Origin: Caldifarciminota bacterium 4484_100
Lineage (GTDB): Bacteria > Hydrothermota > Tepidihabitantia > SM23-42
Reading direction: 5' to 3'
Assembly (NCBI GenBank): GCA_002049785.1
Contig: MUKB01000070.1
Coordinates: 1-15,736, forward strand
DNA: 15,736 nt
The notes under the pieces were generated by a model. The model did no database searches and had not been told where the DNA came from. It saw only the letters and a program-made list of their open reading frames with translations. Of this stretch, positions 1 to 7,601 are shown one piece after another (position 1 is the stretch's first letter; each line of letters begins with the position of its first letter). Both the position numbers and the translations under genes were made by a program.

Positions 1-561
1 AATCTTTTTATCGAGGCTCAGAGAATTCTTGAGCATCTTACCCATAATGGAATTGATGCGATTGCGGTGGATATCGGACCGGGCCAGTTTACATCACTAA
101 GGGTGGGGCTCAGTCTGGCCAAGGGATTAGCCTTGAGCAGAAATATCCCGCTTGTCGGTATCACCTCACTCGACATAATTGCAGCTCCGTTCAATTTTCT
201 TGATGCACCGCTTCTGGTGGTGGTCAATGCCTACCGGGGAGAATTCTACACAGCACGATATCATCGAGGTCAGAGAAAGGGAAAATACCTTCTGCTGGAC
301 CAATCAGGGCTATTCCAGGAACTAAAAAAACGACCGGCCTGGGTTCTGACCAACATCGAACTCGATAGAGAAATCACCCAAATTAAAGAAATAAAGTTTT
401 TAAATAAAGAATTTGCAATGCCTCAGGCCTCAAGACTGGTCCAGCTGGCCTGGCCTCGAATCAGCGAAAAAAAATTTGATGACCCAGAATCAATAGAACC
501 GTTCTATATGAAAAGGACCGATGCTGAAAGAACTCTTGATAAGAAAGATGCAATTAAGTGA
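1..561 (+). CDS. tsaB: tRNA threonylcarbamoyladenosine biosynthesis protein TsaB (5' end outside window)
   Basis: The reading frame is open from base 1, so the gene begins upstream; 186 codons are visible of a family that usually has about 220-240. The visible N-terminal part carries the TsaB hallmark DIGPGQFTSLRVGLS followed by AKGLA, part of the ASKHA-type fold, and a second conserved stretch LVVVNAYRGEFYTARY. The C-terminal PFYMKRTDAER matches the family's usual P-x-Y-x-R-x-(D/E)-A ending. TsaB is the non-catalytic partner of TsaD in making the t6A modification at position 37 of ANN-decoding tRNAs, in the cytoplasm; this role is known for the family. The gene is followed by rimI with a 41-nt overlap, a pairing seen in many bacteria, which supports both calls. 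Only the missing 5' end limits confidence. Confidence 0.93.
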   Translation, partial: NLFIEAQRILEHLTHNGIDAIAVDIGPGQFTSLRVGLSLAKGLALSRNIPLVGITSLDIIAAPFNFLDAPLLVVVNAYRGEFYTARYHRGQRKGKYLLLDQSGLFQELKKRPAWVLTNIELDREITQIKEIKFLNKEFAMPQASRLVQLAWPRISEKKFDDPESIEPFYMKRTDAERTLDKKDAIK

Positions 562-967
562 TCTGGACCAGGTCTACGAACTGGAAAAAAGGTCATTCCC
601 AAACCCCTGGCCCCGATACTTCTTTGAACAGGACCTGAATAAAGAGGATGCGGTCGCCCTGGTGATTGAACATAATAAAACGATTATCGCCTATGCCCTG
701 GCGAAATTTGAAGGTGAAAAGTTTCATATTACCAATATCGCGGTAGCAAAAGAGTATCAGTCACAGGGCATTGGAAAGAAACTAATGAAACGACTTGAGG
801 ATGCAGCCCAAAAAAAGTCTTGCAATATCCTCTATCTTGAAGTGCGTAAAAGCAATATCACCGCCATAAACTTCTATCGCAAGCTGGGCTACAGAATAGA
901 GTCGATATGTCGCTATTACTATATTAATGGCGATGATGCATATATAATGAAAAAGGAGTTATTATGA
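521..967 (+). CDS. rimI: RimI-type N-alpha-acetyltransferase (GNAT family)
   Basis: A 148-residue GNAT acetyltransferase that transfers acetyl from acetyl-CoA to a protein N-terminus, classically that of ribosomal protein S18. The acetyl-CoA binding motif A is seen as NIAVAKEYQSQGIGKKLM (about residues 72-89, with the Q-x-x-G-x-G core). It is followed by LEVRKSNITAINFYRKLGY (106-124) and YYINGDDAYIMKKEL at the C-terminus, all typical of RimI. The first strand is ELLIRKMQLSDLDQV, so I take the ATG at 521; an ATG at 548 would cut this strand. The start lies inside tsaB (41-nt overlap) and the stop overlaps the next gene as ATGA, so the three genes are likely co-transcribed and translationally coupled. 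The exact substrate is inferred from family and context; another N-terminal acetylation target is possible. Confidence 0.9.
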   Translation: MLKELLIRKMQLSDLDQVYELEKRSFPNPWPRYFFEQDLNKEDAVALVIEHNKTIIAYALAKFEGEKFHITNIAVAKEYQSQGIGKKLMKRLEDAAQKKSCNILYLEVRKSNITAINFYRKLGYRIESICRYYYINGDDAYIMKKELL

Positions 968-1479
968 ATCTCTTATTAATCATTTCCATATTTTGTGGGG
1001 TGGATTTATATTTTTTGAAGGACTCACCAAACCTCCTGGTGAGAATCCTACCCAAGTTAGAAACCAAAGAAGTTGTTCTTTACTACAGTTTCTATGATAC
1101 AACCTGGGATTCCATTCCGGTTGAGCCAAAGGGTAAATTCTTCGATGCGGTATTGACGCCAAAGGATACACTCAACATCTTAGGGCTCTATTTCCGATGC
1201 GACTCCATATTTGATGATAATCAAGGTGAACTCTACCTTTATGAAATTAGACTTTTCCCCAAAATGATTCTACCTTTTACTTTTACTGATCTGGAAAAGA
1301 TGATCGGTCAAGCAACCAATAAAATTGTTTCTGGGCAACACAAAGATGAAGGTATTACCCTGCTTGAGTATGTCTCACGTGTACTCAAGATTATGCCGGT
1401 AATGAAAAATTCTGAAGGTGATCTGAAAAAACGGGTGCTCGAGATGAAGATTGAAAAATTAAAACAGATAAGAGAATAA
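964..1479 (+). CDS. Hypothetical protein with possible signal peptide or N-terminal anchor
   Basis: I do not recognise this 171-residue protein. Its start codon overlaps the rimI stop (ATGA at 964-967), so it is probably translated with rimI. The N-terminus MNLLLIISIFCGVDLYF is strongly hydrophobic, which could be a short signal peptide, a lipoprotein-like leader with Cys12, or a membrane anchor, although it has no positive charge before the hydrophobic run. The middle (about 20-100) is rich in beta-strand-like stretches such as EVVLYYSFYDTTWDSIPV. The C-terminal part (about 110-171) is helical and charged. No catalytic motif is visible. It ends 4 nt before the cyclase gene, which suggests one transcriptional unit. 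It may be restricted to the host lineage. Confidence 0.7.
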   Translation: MNLLLIISIFCGVDLYFLKDSPNLLVRILPKLETKEVVLYYSFYDTTWDSIPVEPKGKFFDAVLTPKDTLNILGLYFRCDSIFDDNQGELYLYEIRLFPKMILPFTFTDLEKMIGQATNKIVSGQHKDEGITLLEYVSRVLKIMPVMKNSEGDLKKRVLEMKIEKLKQIRE

Positions 1480-1483
1480 TCCA

Positions 1484-4400
1484 ATGCGCTGCCCAAGATG
1501 CGGTTTTAAAAACCCTGAAGGAGCACGTTTCTGTAATCAGTGCGGCACCAGGTTAGCAGAAATTTATAAAGAAGAGGGACAGCGACGTCGTATCGCGGTC
1601 ATCTTTGCCGATATATCCGGTTTTACTCCTCTGTCAGAAAAGCTCGACCCTGAGGAGGTGAAAGATATCATTGACCGATGTCTCAGACAGATGGCCGATG
1701 TGATATACAAATACGAAGGGTATATCGATAAATTCATAGGTGATTGTGTAATGGCATTATTTGGAGCTCCAATCGCTCACGAGGATGACCCTTTAAGGGC
1801 AACCCTTGCCAGCCTTGAGCTTATGGAAGTTATAAAAAGGTTCAATCAGGAACAGGGGTTGAATCTTGCTCTTTCAATCGGTATCAATTATGGACTGGTT
1901 GCCACCGGTGACCTGGGAAGACCTGGTGAATATACGGTGATGGGGGATGCGGTCAATCTTGCCCAGCGTCTTCAGTACAAGGCACCACGAGGTAAAATAT
2001 ATGTAAGCGCTTCGGTCTATGAGCAGACCCACAAAGAGATTCTCTACCGCCGACTCGGTTCGATAAGGGTCAAAGGTAAAAAAGAGAAGGTCCTGGTCTA
2101 CATCCCGGTCAAGGTGCGCCGCACCTATTCGTTAAGAAAGATCGAAGAACTACCACTTGTCGGGCGAGAAGAAGAGCTGAAAGACCTCGTTGAAACCTTC
2201 TCCCATGTAAAAAAAGGACAGGGTCAGGTTGTTGCAGTTGTCGGTCCGGCAGGTATCGGTAAGTCAAAACTCACCTATGAATTCAAAAAATTGTTACCAA
2301 AGAAGCTTTTTCTCATTGAAGGAAGGGGTATTGAATATCAGAAAAAGGCATCTTATCGGGTTCTAAAACAACTCCTTAAAGACCTTATCAAGATAGATGA
2401 AAGTGATTCAGAAAAATCTGCTGACAAAAAATTTACTACATTCTTCAAGAAACTGAATGCCCCCCACCTAACAAAAGGTCTTTCATTTATCAGATATTTT
2501 CTCTCCTTACCACTGAGCCCGGATGACCGTACTCGCTTTGAATCGATGAAACCGAACGATCGAATGAGGCTTCTCAATGAAGCAATACGCTCATTCCTTC
2601 TTGTCCTCTCCTCAAAAGCACCGATAGTATTTATCCTGGAAGATTGTCACTGGATTGATACTGAAACAGTTAATTTTATGTGCGAATTTGCCGAGTATAT
2701 TGGCAAGCGGCCCATAATGTTGACGATACTCCACCGGTCTGAATTCTCAATTGGTACACCTGCCCGCCTCAAATACTTCCACCGGATAAACCTGAAACCA
2801 CTGTCCCCAGCCAACTCAACCCTCCTTCTTTATGATATTTTAAGGTGCAAAAAGATTGATCCCAAACTCATTAGCCTCCTGCTCAAAAAATCCGGACGAA
2901 TCCCTTTCTATATTCATGAGCTGGCAACAAATCTTCTGAATAGCGGGCTTATTCAGATCGACCACAATGTCGCCATCCTCAATAAAGGGACCACTGCACT
3001 CCTGCCCCGCACCCTCAACGAATTGATTATGACCCGGGTTGATAAACTGAACACTGATTTAAGGCAGATTGTCGACATCGCCTCGGTTATTGGTGATGAA
3101 TTTTCAGTAAGCATACTGGAACATCTTCTCAATCTTGGCCCTGCTTTAAAAAGATACCTTTCTACACTCACTCAATCAGGATTCATCCGACCTTTGAGAA
3201 AGTCAACCAAAGCTGATACGCAGGAAGAAAAATATACATTCAGCCATACACTCACCAGGGAGGCGATATACAACTCGCTTTTAAATAGGGTAAAAAAAGA
3301 TTACCATAAAAAAGTCGGGTATGCAATAGAATCGGTATATTCCAATAACCTTTCAGAATACTATGATACCTTAGCCAACCATTTTCTGGTTGGAGGTGAG
3401 GATGAAAAGGCGATTGAATATCTGGAAAAGGCAGGTGATCGTAAGAAAGAATTATATCTCAATACCGAAGCCATAAAGTTATACGAACGGGCTCTTGAAC
3501 TGTTGAACCATAAGCCGGCACCTGACAGGATGGTGCGGATTTATGAAAAACTTGGCCATCTCTTTGAGCTGGTTGGGCAATACCAGAAAGCCAGGCAGGC
3601 ATATAACAAGATGGGAGACTGGGGGAGCAAGAATCCGATAAGCAAAGCCCGGTCTCTGATTGCGCTTGCCAATGTCTTAATTAATCAGGGGCTCTTTGAT
3701 CCGGCCCTTGACCGGCTAACTCATGCCCAGAAGGTATTGGGCCGAAAAAGTCAGTTGCCCAAAAAAGAGACAAAGGTTGTTCTGGCCAATATCCTGAGGC
3801 TCGAATGCTGGATATATCGAATAAAGGGGATGACCAGCCGCGCCGAGCAGAAAGGCCAGGAGGCGATATCTCTCATCAAACAGATAAAACACTGGTATAA
3901 CTATCCTGAATTGAAGCGTGCCCTGGAGATGGCATACATCCCTTTGGCCATTGTCTACTCGATGAAAGGTGAATATGATAAGGCGATAAAACTGTTGGAA
4001 GATACCCTGTTTATCGCGGAGGAACTTGGCGACCGTCGTGCCCTGGGCCACGCCTACAACAATCTCGGGACGATCTATCGGGCACAGGGAAGATTCAATC
4101 AGGCGATCGATGCCTACAACAAAAAGCTAAAGATCAGCGAAGAACTCGGGGATAAGAGCGGTATCGGAATTGCAAGTTGTAATCTGGGTAACGCCTATCG
4201 CATAATGGGTAATTATAACAAGGCGATTACCCTTCTGGAAACCTATCTCAAAATTGCTGAGGAACTGGGTGATAAACACGGTGTCGGCCAGGCAAATGTA
4301 AATTTGGGTATTGTCTACTGGACAAAGGGTGAATACCAGCGTTCCATAAAATCGTTTGAGAAATATCTCAAAATCAGTGAACAGCTTGGAGATAAACGGG

Positions 4401-5059
4401 GAATTGCTGTTGCCCTGGGTAATCTTGCTGAAGTATATGAAAGTAAATTTGAGCATAAGAAGGCGCTCGAATTACTGCAAAAATATCATCATATGAGTCA
4501 AGAATTAGGTGATAAGATGGGCGTAGCAAATGCTTCGTTCGGCCTTGGTTATATATATACAGAAACCGGTCAATTGAAGAGTGCTGAAAGGCATCTACAG
4601 GAGGCACAAAAGATCTATGAAGCAGTAGGTAATAAAATTGCAATCGGAAATGTCTACAATGCAATCGGTTACTTAAAATTCAATCAGGGTATGCTGGAAC
4701 AGGCTTTGTTCTACACCAAGAAGGCTTTGGCTCTGGGTCATGAGACAAAGGCGAGTGAGATTGAGGTAAACGGATTCCTCAATCTGGGTCGCATCTATTT
4801 GGCTCAGGGTTTGGTAAAAAAGTCCACTGAAAATTTCACTCGGGCCATCCGGATTGCGCGAAAATTGAAGTACAAAAGGCTACTGGCTGATGCCCATTTT
4901 GAATATGGACGCAGCCTGAAATTGAATAAAGTCGCGGACAACAGGTTAATTAAAAAGAATCTTTTGAATGCCTTAAAGATTTACAAAATACTGAAACTGA
5001 AGACCCGCATTTCTCAGGTAAATAGGCTACTCCGTCCAGAGACGAAATCCTGTACCTGA
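1484..5059 (+). CDS. Zinc ribbon / class III nucleotidyl cyclase / STAND ATPase / TPR regulatory protein
   Basis: A 1191-residue multidomain signalling protein. Residues 1-26 form a zinc ribbon (Cys 3, 6, 17, 20). Residues about 36-210 are a class III adenylate/guanylate cyclase with all expected catalytic positions: metal-binding Asp43 (FADISGFT) and Asp87 (KFIGDCVMALFG), substrate-contacting Lys83 and Asp155, and Asn158 and Arg162 in NLAQRL. Lys plus Asp favours ATP, so cAMP is the likelier product. A STAND/AAA_16-type ATPase follows, with P-loop GPAGIGKS (254-261) and Walker B near IVFILEDCHWID (381-392). The segment KYTFSHTLTREAIYNSLL (583-600) is typical of this architecture at the end of the ATPase region. 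From about 630 to the end are TPR repeats. The protein is probably cytoplasmic; no membrane segment is seen. The input signal is unknown. It starts 4 nt after the previous gene. Confidence 0.92.
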   Translation: MRCPRCGFKNPEGARFCNQCGTRLAEIYKEEGQRRRIAVIFADISGFTPLSEKLDPEEVKDIIDRCLRQMADVIYKYEGYIDKFIGDCVMALFGAPIAHEDDPLRATLASLELMEVIKRFNQEQGLNLALSIGINYGLVATGDLGRPGEYTVMGDAVNLAQRLQYKAPRGKIYVSASVYEQTHKEILYRRLGSIRVKGKKEKVLVYIPVKVRRTYSLRKIEELPLVGREEELKDLVETFSHVKKGQGQVVAVVGPAGIGKSKLTYEFKKLLPKKLFLIEGRGIEYQKKASYRVLKQLLKDLIKIDESDSEKSADKKFTTFFKKLNAPHLTKGLSFIRYFLSLPLSPDDRTRFESMKPNDRMRLLNEAIRSFLLVLSSKAPIVFILEDCHWIDTETVNFMCEFAEYIGKRPIMLTILHRSEFSIGTPARLKYFHRINLKPLSPANSTLLLYDILRCKKIDPKLISLLLKKSGRIPFYIHELATNLLNSGLIQIDHNVAILNKGTTALLPRTLNELIMTRVDKLNTDLRQIVDIASVIGDEFSVSILEHLLNLGPALKRYLSTLTQSGFIRPLRKSTKADTQEEKYTFSHTLTREAIYNSLLNRVKKDYHKKVGYAIESVYSNNLSEYYDTLANHFLVGGEDEKAIEYLEKAGDRKKELYLNTEAIKLYERALELLNHKPAPDRMVRIYEKLGHLFELVGQYQKARQAYNKMGDWGSKNPISKARSLIALANVLINQGLFDPALDRLTHAQKVLGRKSQLPKKETKVVLANILRLECWIYRIKGMTSRAEQKGQEAISLIKQIKHWYNYPELKRALEMAYIPLAIVYSMKGEYDKAIKLLEDTLFIAEELGDRRALGHAYNNLGTIYRAQGRFNQAIDAYNKKLKISEELGDKSGIGIASCNLGNAYRIMGNYNKAITLLETYLKIAEELGDKHGVGQANVNLGIVYWTKGEYQRSIKSFEKYLKISEQLGDKRGIAVALGNLAEVYESKFEHKKALELLQKYHHMSQELGDKMGVANASFGLGYIYTETGQLKSAERHLQEAQKIYEAVGNKIAIGNVYNAIGYLKFNQGMLEQALFYTKKALALGHETKASEIEVNGFLNLGRIYLAQGLVKKSTENFTRAIRIARKLKYKRLLADAHFEYGRSLKLNKVADNRLIKKNLLNALKIYKILKLKTRISQVNRLLRPETKSCT
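4021..4740 (+). repeat. Six in-phase 120-nt units encoding 40-residue TPRs
   Basis: Within the cyclase gene, a motif encoding E-x-L-G-D-(K/R) recurs at 4021, 4141, 4261, 4381, 4501 and, degenerate, at 4621, exactly 120 nt apart. Each unit encodes 40 residues of the form LGDKxGxxxAxxNLGxxY followed by xxGxYxKAI. This is the longer TPR type seen in peptide-binding helical scaffolds such as LGN/Pins. The nucleotide copies have diverged, so this is an old protein repeat and not a recent DNA amplification. More diverged TPRs lie before and after the block. Confidence 0.85.
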
Positions 5060-5078
5060 TGAAAGAAAACCACTGAAG

Positions 5079-5252
5079 ATGGGAATCTGGTATTGTAAAA
5101 TAGCGAAAAGAATCAGCGGAGGTAAAAACTTGACAGGCAGTAAAACAAGAGGAGCTGATCTAATATCTATACAGAGACTGCCGATACATAAGTGCCTGAG
5201 AACAACAGGTATTTATACTCACTTGATGATACCGAAGGATAACAGAAGATGA
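5079..5252 (+). pseudogene. C-terminal remnant of a tyrosine recombinase/integrase
   Basis: A 57-codon open frame fills the gap between the cyclase gene and the methyltransferase, and its stop overlaps the methyltransferase ATG (ATGA at 5249-5252). The stretch GADLISIQRL, then HK, then LRTTGIYTHL (about residues 27-51) closely follows the last active-site block of XerC/D-like and phage-type integrases, usually GADLxxIQxLLGHxSxxTTxIYTHV. The catalytic Tyr (IYTH) and the preceding His (IHK) are present, but the usual LLGH reads LPIH and the Glu/Met before IYTH is Gly. The first 25 residues have no recognisable homology, and the domain with the catalytic Arg residues is absent, so the piece cannot be active. 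It likely marks the edge of an acquired segment. It may be translated upstream of the methyltransferase, but no function is claimed. Confidence 0.65.
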
Positions 5253-6598
5253 ATCAACAAACTTTATTTCGAGAAAACGGAAAAAAGTTAATTAACTTAA
5301 AAGAAGCAAGCGTCTGGGCATCTCAATATCTGAACCGTAAAATAACAGTTTCAAATATCTCATATTTACTTCAATATGGTAGGGTAAAAAAATATGGAAA
5401 CGATGGAGAACCACTAATAGATATGAATGAGTTAAAAAATTATTATGATACATACAACAAAGAAAAACAATGGAAAAAAATATTAGGGGCTGACCTCAAT
5501 TGGCATCTGTCATTTGCAGAATATAAAGAATCTGAGAGAACAAAGCATGTACATAGATTACATCCGTATAAAGGTAAATTTATTCCGCAGCTGGTAGAAT
5601 ATTTCTTGGATAGTCACACTGACGAATTTAAGAAAAAAATTTATTTCTGCAAAGGAGATATAGTTCTCGACCCCTTCTGTGGGAGTGGAACAACACTGGT
5701 TCAGGCAAATGAATTAGGTATGCACGCTATTGGCATTGATATCTCTGCTTTCAACTCTTTGATCAGTAATATTAAAGTGGAAAAACACAATATCCCATTA
5801 GTTGAAGAAACAATTCGTAAGCTGACATTAAAATTAAATAATTTTCAAAAAAATAGAAATAATATTGCATTCGAGGAACATTTACTTCATGAATTGACGA
5901 AATTCAATTATAAATATTTCCCATCCCCTGAATACAAGAGAAAAATAAAGAGGGGAGAAATCAATGAAGAAAAATACGCCGAAGAAAAAGAAAAAAGGTT
6001 CCTGAAAATTTACTACGATTTAGTTAAAAAATATCAAATTAAAATTAAGCAAGACAGAAATAATACATTTCTGGATAAGTGGTTTTTATTTCCAGTCAGA
6101 GAAGAAATAGATTTTCTGCTTGGTGAAATAAAAAGTATAACTAATAATGACATAAAAAGGGTTTTGACAGTTATATTAAGCAGAACCGTTCGTTCTTGTC
6201 GGGCGACCACACACGCCGATCTGGCAACCTTGAAGCAACCTGTTACAGAAACATATTATTGCAAAAAGCACGGCAAGATATGTAAACCTCTATTTACAAT
6301 CAGTGGATGGTGGCGCCGATATACGATAGATACACTCCAACGTTTTAGAGAATTTGATAGATTAAGAACAGATACATTTCAAGTTTGTTTATCAGGGGAT
6401 AGCAGAACCATAGATATTTATAGAGAAATAATGAAGAAAAAACCAGAATTTGCAGCAATACTGTCAAGGCAGAAGATAAGAGGTATTTTCTCAAGTCCAC
6501 CATATGTTGGCCTTATAGATTATCACGAGCAGCACGCATATGCATACGAATTATTTGATGTGGGACCGAAGCAAGACTTTCGTATATCAGAGGCATAG
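5249..6598 (+). CDS. DNA methyltransferase of a type II restriction-modification system (N4-cytosine/N6-adenine type), frame lost near the 3' end
   Basis: This 449-codon frame holds most of an amino-group DNA methyltransferase. Residues about 14-70 (LKEASVWASQYL onward) look like a small helix-turn-helix or excisionase-like DNA-binding unit. HRLHPYKGKFIPQLVEYFL (102-120) precedes the SAM-binding motif I, DPFCGSGTT (141-149), and GIDIS. A Cys/His-containing middle segment (YYCKKHGKICKPLF) probably belongs to target recognition. The catalytic motif SPPY is at 416-419; motif I preceding motif IV gives the alpha-like order, and SPPY is commonest in N4-cytosine enzymes. After YELFDVGP the frame runs 12 codons into a stop, while the family's C-terminal part continues at once in another frame (see 6559-6807). 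Partner restriction gene lies directly downstream. A/T-rich compared with flanking genes, consistent with acquisition. Confidence 0.85.
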   Translation: MNQQTLFRENGKKLINLKEASVWASQYLNRKITVSNISYLLQYGRVKKYGNDGEPLIDMNELKNYYDTYNKEKQWKKILGADLNWHLSFAEYKESERTKHVHRLHPYKGKFIPQLVEYFLDSHTDEFKKKIYFCKGDIVLDPFCGSGTTLVQANELGMHAIGIDISAFNSLISNIKVEKHNIPLVEETIRKLTLKLNNFQKNRNNIAFEEHLLHELTKFNYKYFPSPEYKRKIKRGEINEEKYAEEKEKRFLKIYYDLVKKYQIKIKQDRNNTFLDKWFLFPVREEIDFLLGEIKSITNNDIKRVLTVILSRTVRSCRATTHADLATLKQPVTETYYCKKHGKICKPLFTISGWWRRYTIDTLQRFREFDRLRTDTFQVCLSGDSRTIDIYREIMKKKPEFAAILSRQKIRGIFSSPPYVGLIDYHEQHAYAYELFDVGPKQDFRISEA

Positions 6599-6807
6599 CT
6601 GATGTTCTAATAAATTGCAAAAAATATCTTCAAAAAAATTATGATATATTTTTAGTAGCCAACGATAAATATAACCTTTACCCTAAAATTGCTGAGGCGG
6701 CTTCTATGAAGATTGTAAACCACTATAAAAGGCCTGTACTTAATAGAGTGGAAAAAGATAGAAATTCAGCCTATGCAGAGATAATATTTCACTTAAAAGA
6801 AAAATAA
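6559..6807 (+). pseudogene. Out-of-frame C-terminal part of the DNA methyltransferase
   Basis: Read in the frame offset by -1 from the main methyltransferase frame, 6568-6807 encodes EARLSYIRGIADVLINC, then YDIFLVANDKYNLYP, KIVNHYKRPVLNR and YAEIIFHLKEK before a TAA. From memory this is the regular ending of this methyltransferase family, with NDKYNLYP and KRPVLNR as its most recognisable parts. There is no start codon of its own at the right place, so it belongs to the gene at 5249. The break lies between about 6560 and 6571. Relatives, as I recall them, have roughly ten more residues between YELFD and the helix EAR..Y, so a short deletion of length 3n+1 fits better than a single-base change. 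The stop is 1 nt before the endonuclease start. Confidence 0.8.
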
Positions 6808-6808
6808 A

Positions 6809-7567
6809 ATGATTCTTACAAAAAAGCAGATAAAAAAAATCGAAAGTGTTATCAAAGAGAGTTTAAAAAACAAATTTTACTCATATAAACCTGAAACAAG
6901 TAATATGCCCTTTCATTTTCGGTTACTCGGGCGGGACAGAATGGCTCTTTTCTCATTCATCCATTCACTAAACACTACCTTTGGTACTTCCATTTTCGAA
7001 CCAGTAGCTGAAACACTGGCGAGCTTGAACTTTCCTTTTGCACAGATAAAATATACAGTAGGAGATGAAATAAGTGAAGCGGCCCAGATAGAAATTGATC
7101 GTATTATGAACAAATTATCGGTTGGGCATACTCCTGACAAAAAGGAAGAGATAAAGAAAATACGAAAAGTTTGTAACAAAGGACGGATAAACAAAATAAA
7201 AACTGTAAAAGTGGATATATTTCTCAAATCCACCGACGGGTCAGTTCATTTATTTGACTTAAAGACAGCCAAGCCGAATATCAGTAATTTCAAAGATTTT
7301 AAACGAACATTATTAGAGTGGGTAGCGATTTTTTTGTTAAAACATCCAAAAGCAAATATTAATTCATATATTGCAATTCCCTATAATCCTTATGAACCAA
7401 AGCCGTATGAAAGATGGACACTTAAAGGAATGCTGGATTTAGAGAAAGAATTGAAAGTTGCAAATGAATTTTGGGATTTTCTTGGTGGTGATGGGGTGTA
7501 TTCTGAACTTCTGGACTGTTTTGATCTAATGCCGCGGATCTGCCTGCCCTTTCTGGCGCCACTATAA
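6809..7567 (+). CDS. TdeIII-family type II restriction endonuclease, C-terminus altered
   Basis: A 252-residue protein that I recognise as the TdeIII family of type II restriction endonucleases, whose named member cuts GGNCC. Recognisable family blocks are PFHFRLLGRDRMALFSFIHS (34-53), TTFGTSIFEPVA (56-67), TAKPNISNFKDFKRTLLEW (153-171) and IPYNPYEPKPYERWT (190-204). The PD-(D/E)xK nuclease core is visible as VKVD with Asp136, then Asp150-Leu-Lys152 (DLK) in a strand. It starts 1 nt after the methyltransferase ends, the usual pairing that protects the host. The last ~14 residues (DLMPRICLPFLAPL) do not resemble the family's charged helical ending as I remember it, and the DNA there is abruptly more G/C-rich, so the natural C-terminus has probably been lost. 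Specificity is inferred from the family only. Confidence 0.85.
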   Translation: MILTKKQIKKIESVIKESLKNKFYSYKPETSNMPFHFRLLGRDRMALFSFIHSLNTTFGTSIFEPVAETLASLNFPFAQIKYTVGDEISEAAQIEIDRIMNKLSVGHTPDKKEEIKKIRKVCNKGRINKIKTVKVDIFLKSTDGSVHLFDLKTAKPNISNFKDFKRTLLEWVAIFLLKHPKANINSYIAIPYNPYEPKPYERWTLKGMLDLEKELKVANEFWDFLGGDGVYSELLDCFDLMPRICLPFLAPL

Positions 7568-7601
7568 GTTTCCCAGTATTTTGTTCCTTACAAATGTATT
7601 A

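Noticed and set aside
3716..4664. Three minus-strand open frames opposite the TPR region
   Set aside because: They mirror the repeat periodicity of the TPR-coding strand and have no domain features of their own.
5130..5166. TTGACA at 5130-5135 followed by TAATAT at 5161-5166 as a promoter for the methyltransferase
   Set aside because: The spacer is 25 nt, far from the usual 16-18, and no better -10 lies at the right distance.
6563..6567. A GGACC (GGNCC) site exactly at the methyltransferase frame break, suggesting self-cutting caused the lesion
   Set aside because: The bases simply encode the Gly-Pro of the gene, GGNCC also occurs elsewhere (for example near 76-85), and the nuclease's specificity here is only inferred.
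7568..7601. A bidirectional terminator between the convergent endonuclease and propeller genes
   Set aside because: The 34-nt gap is A/T-rich but I found no stem of useful length followed by a T run.
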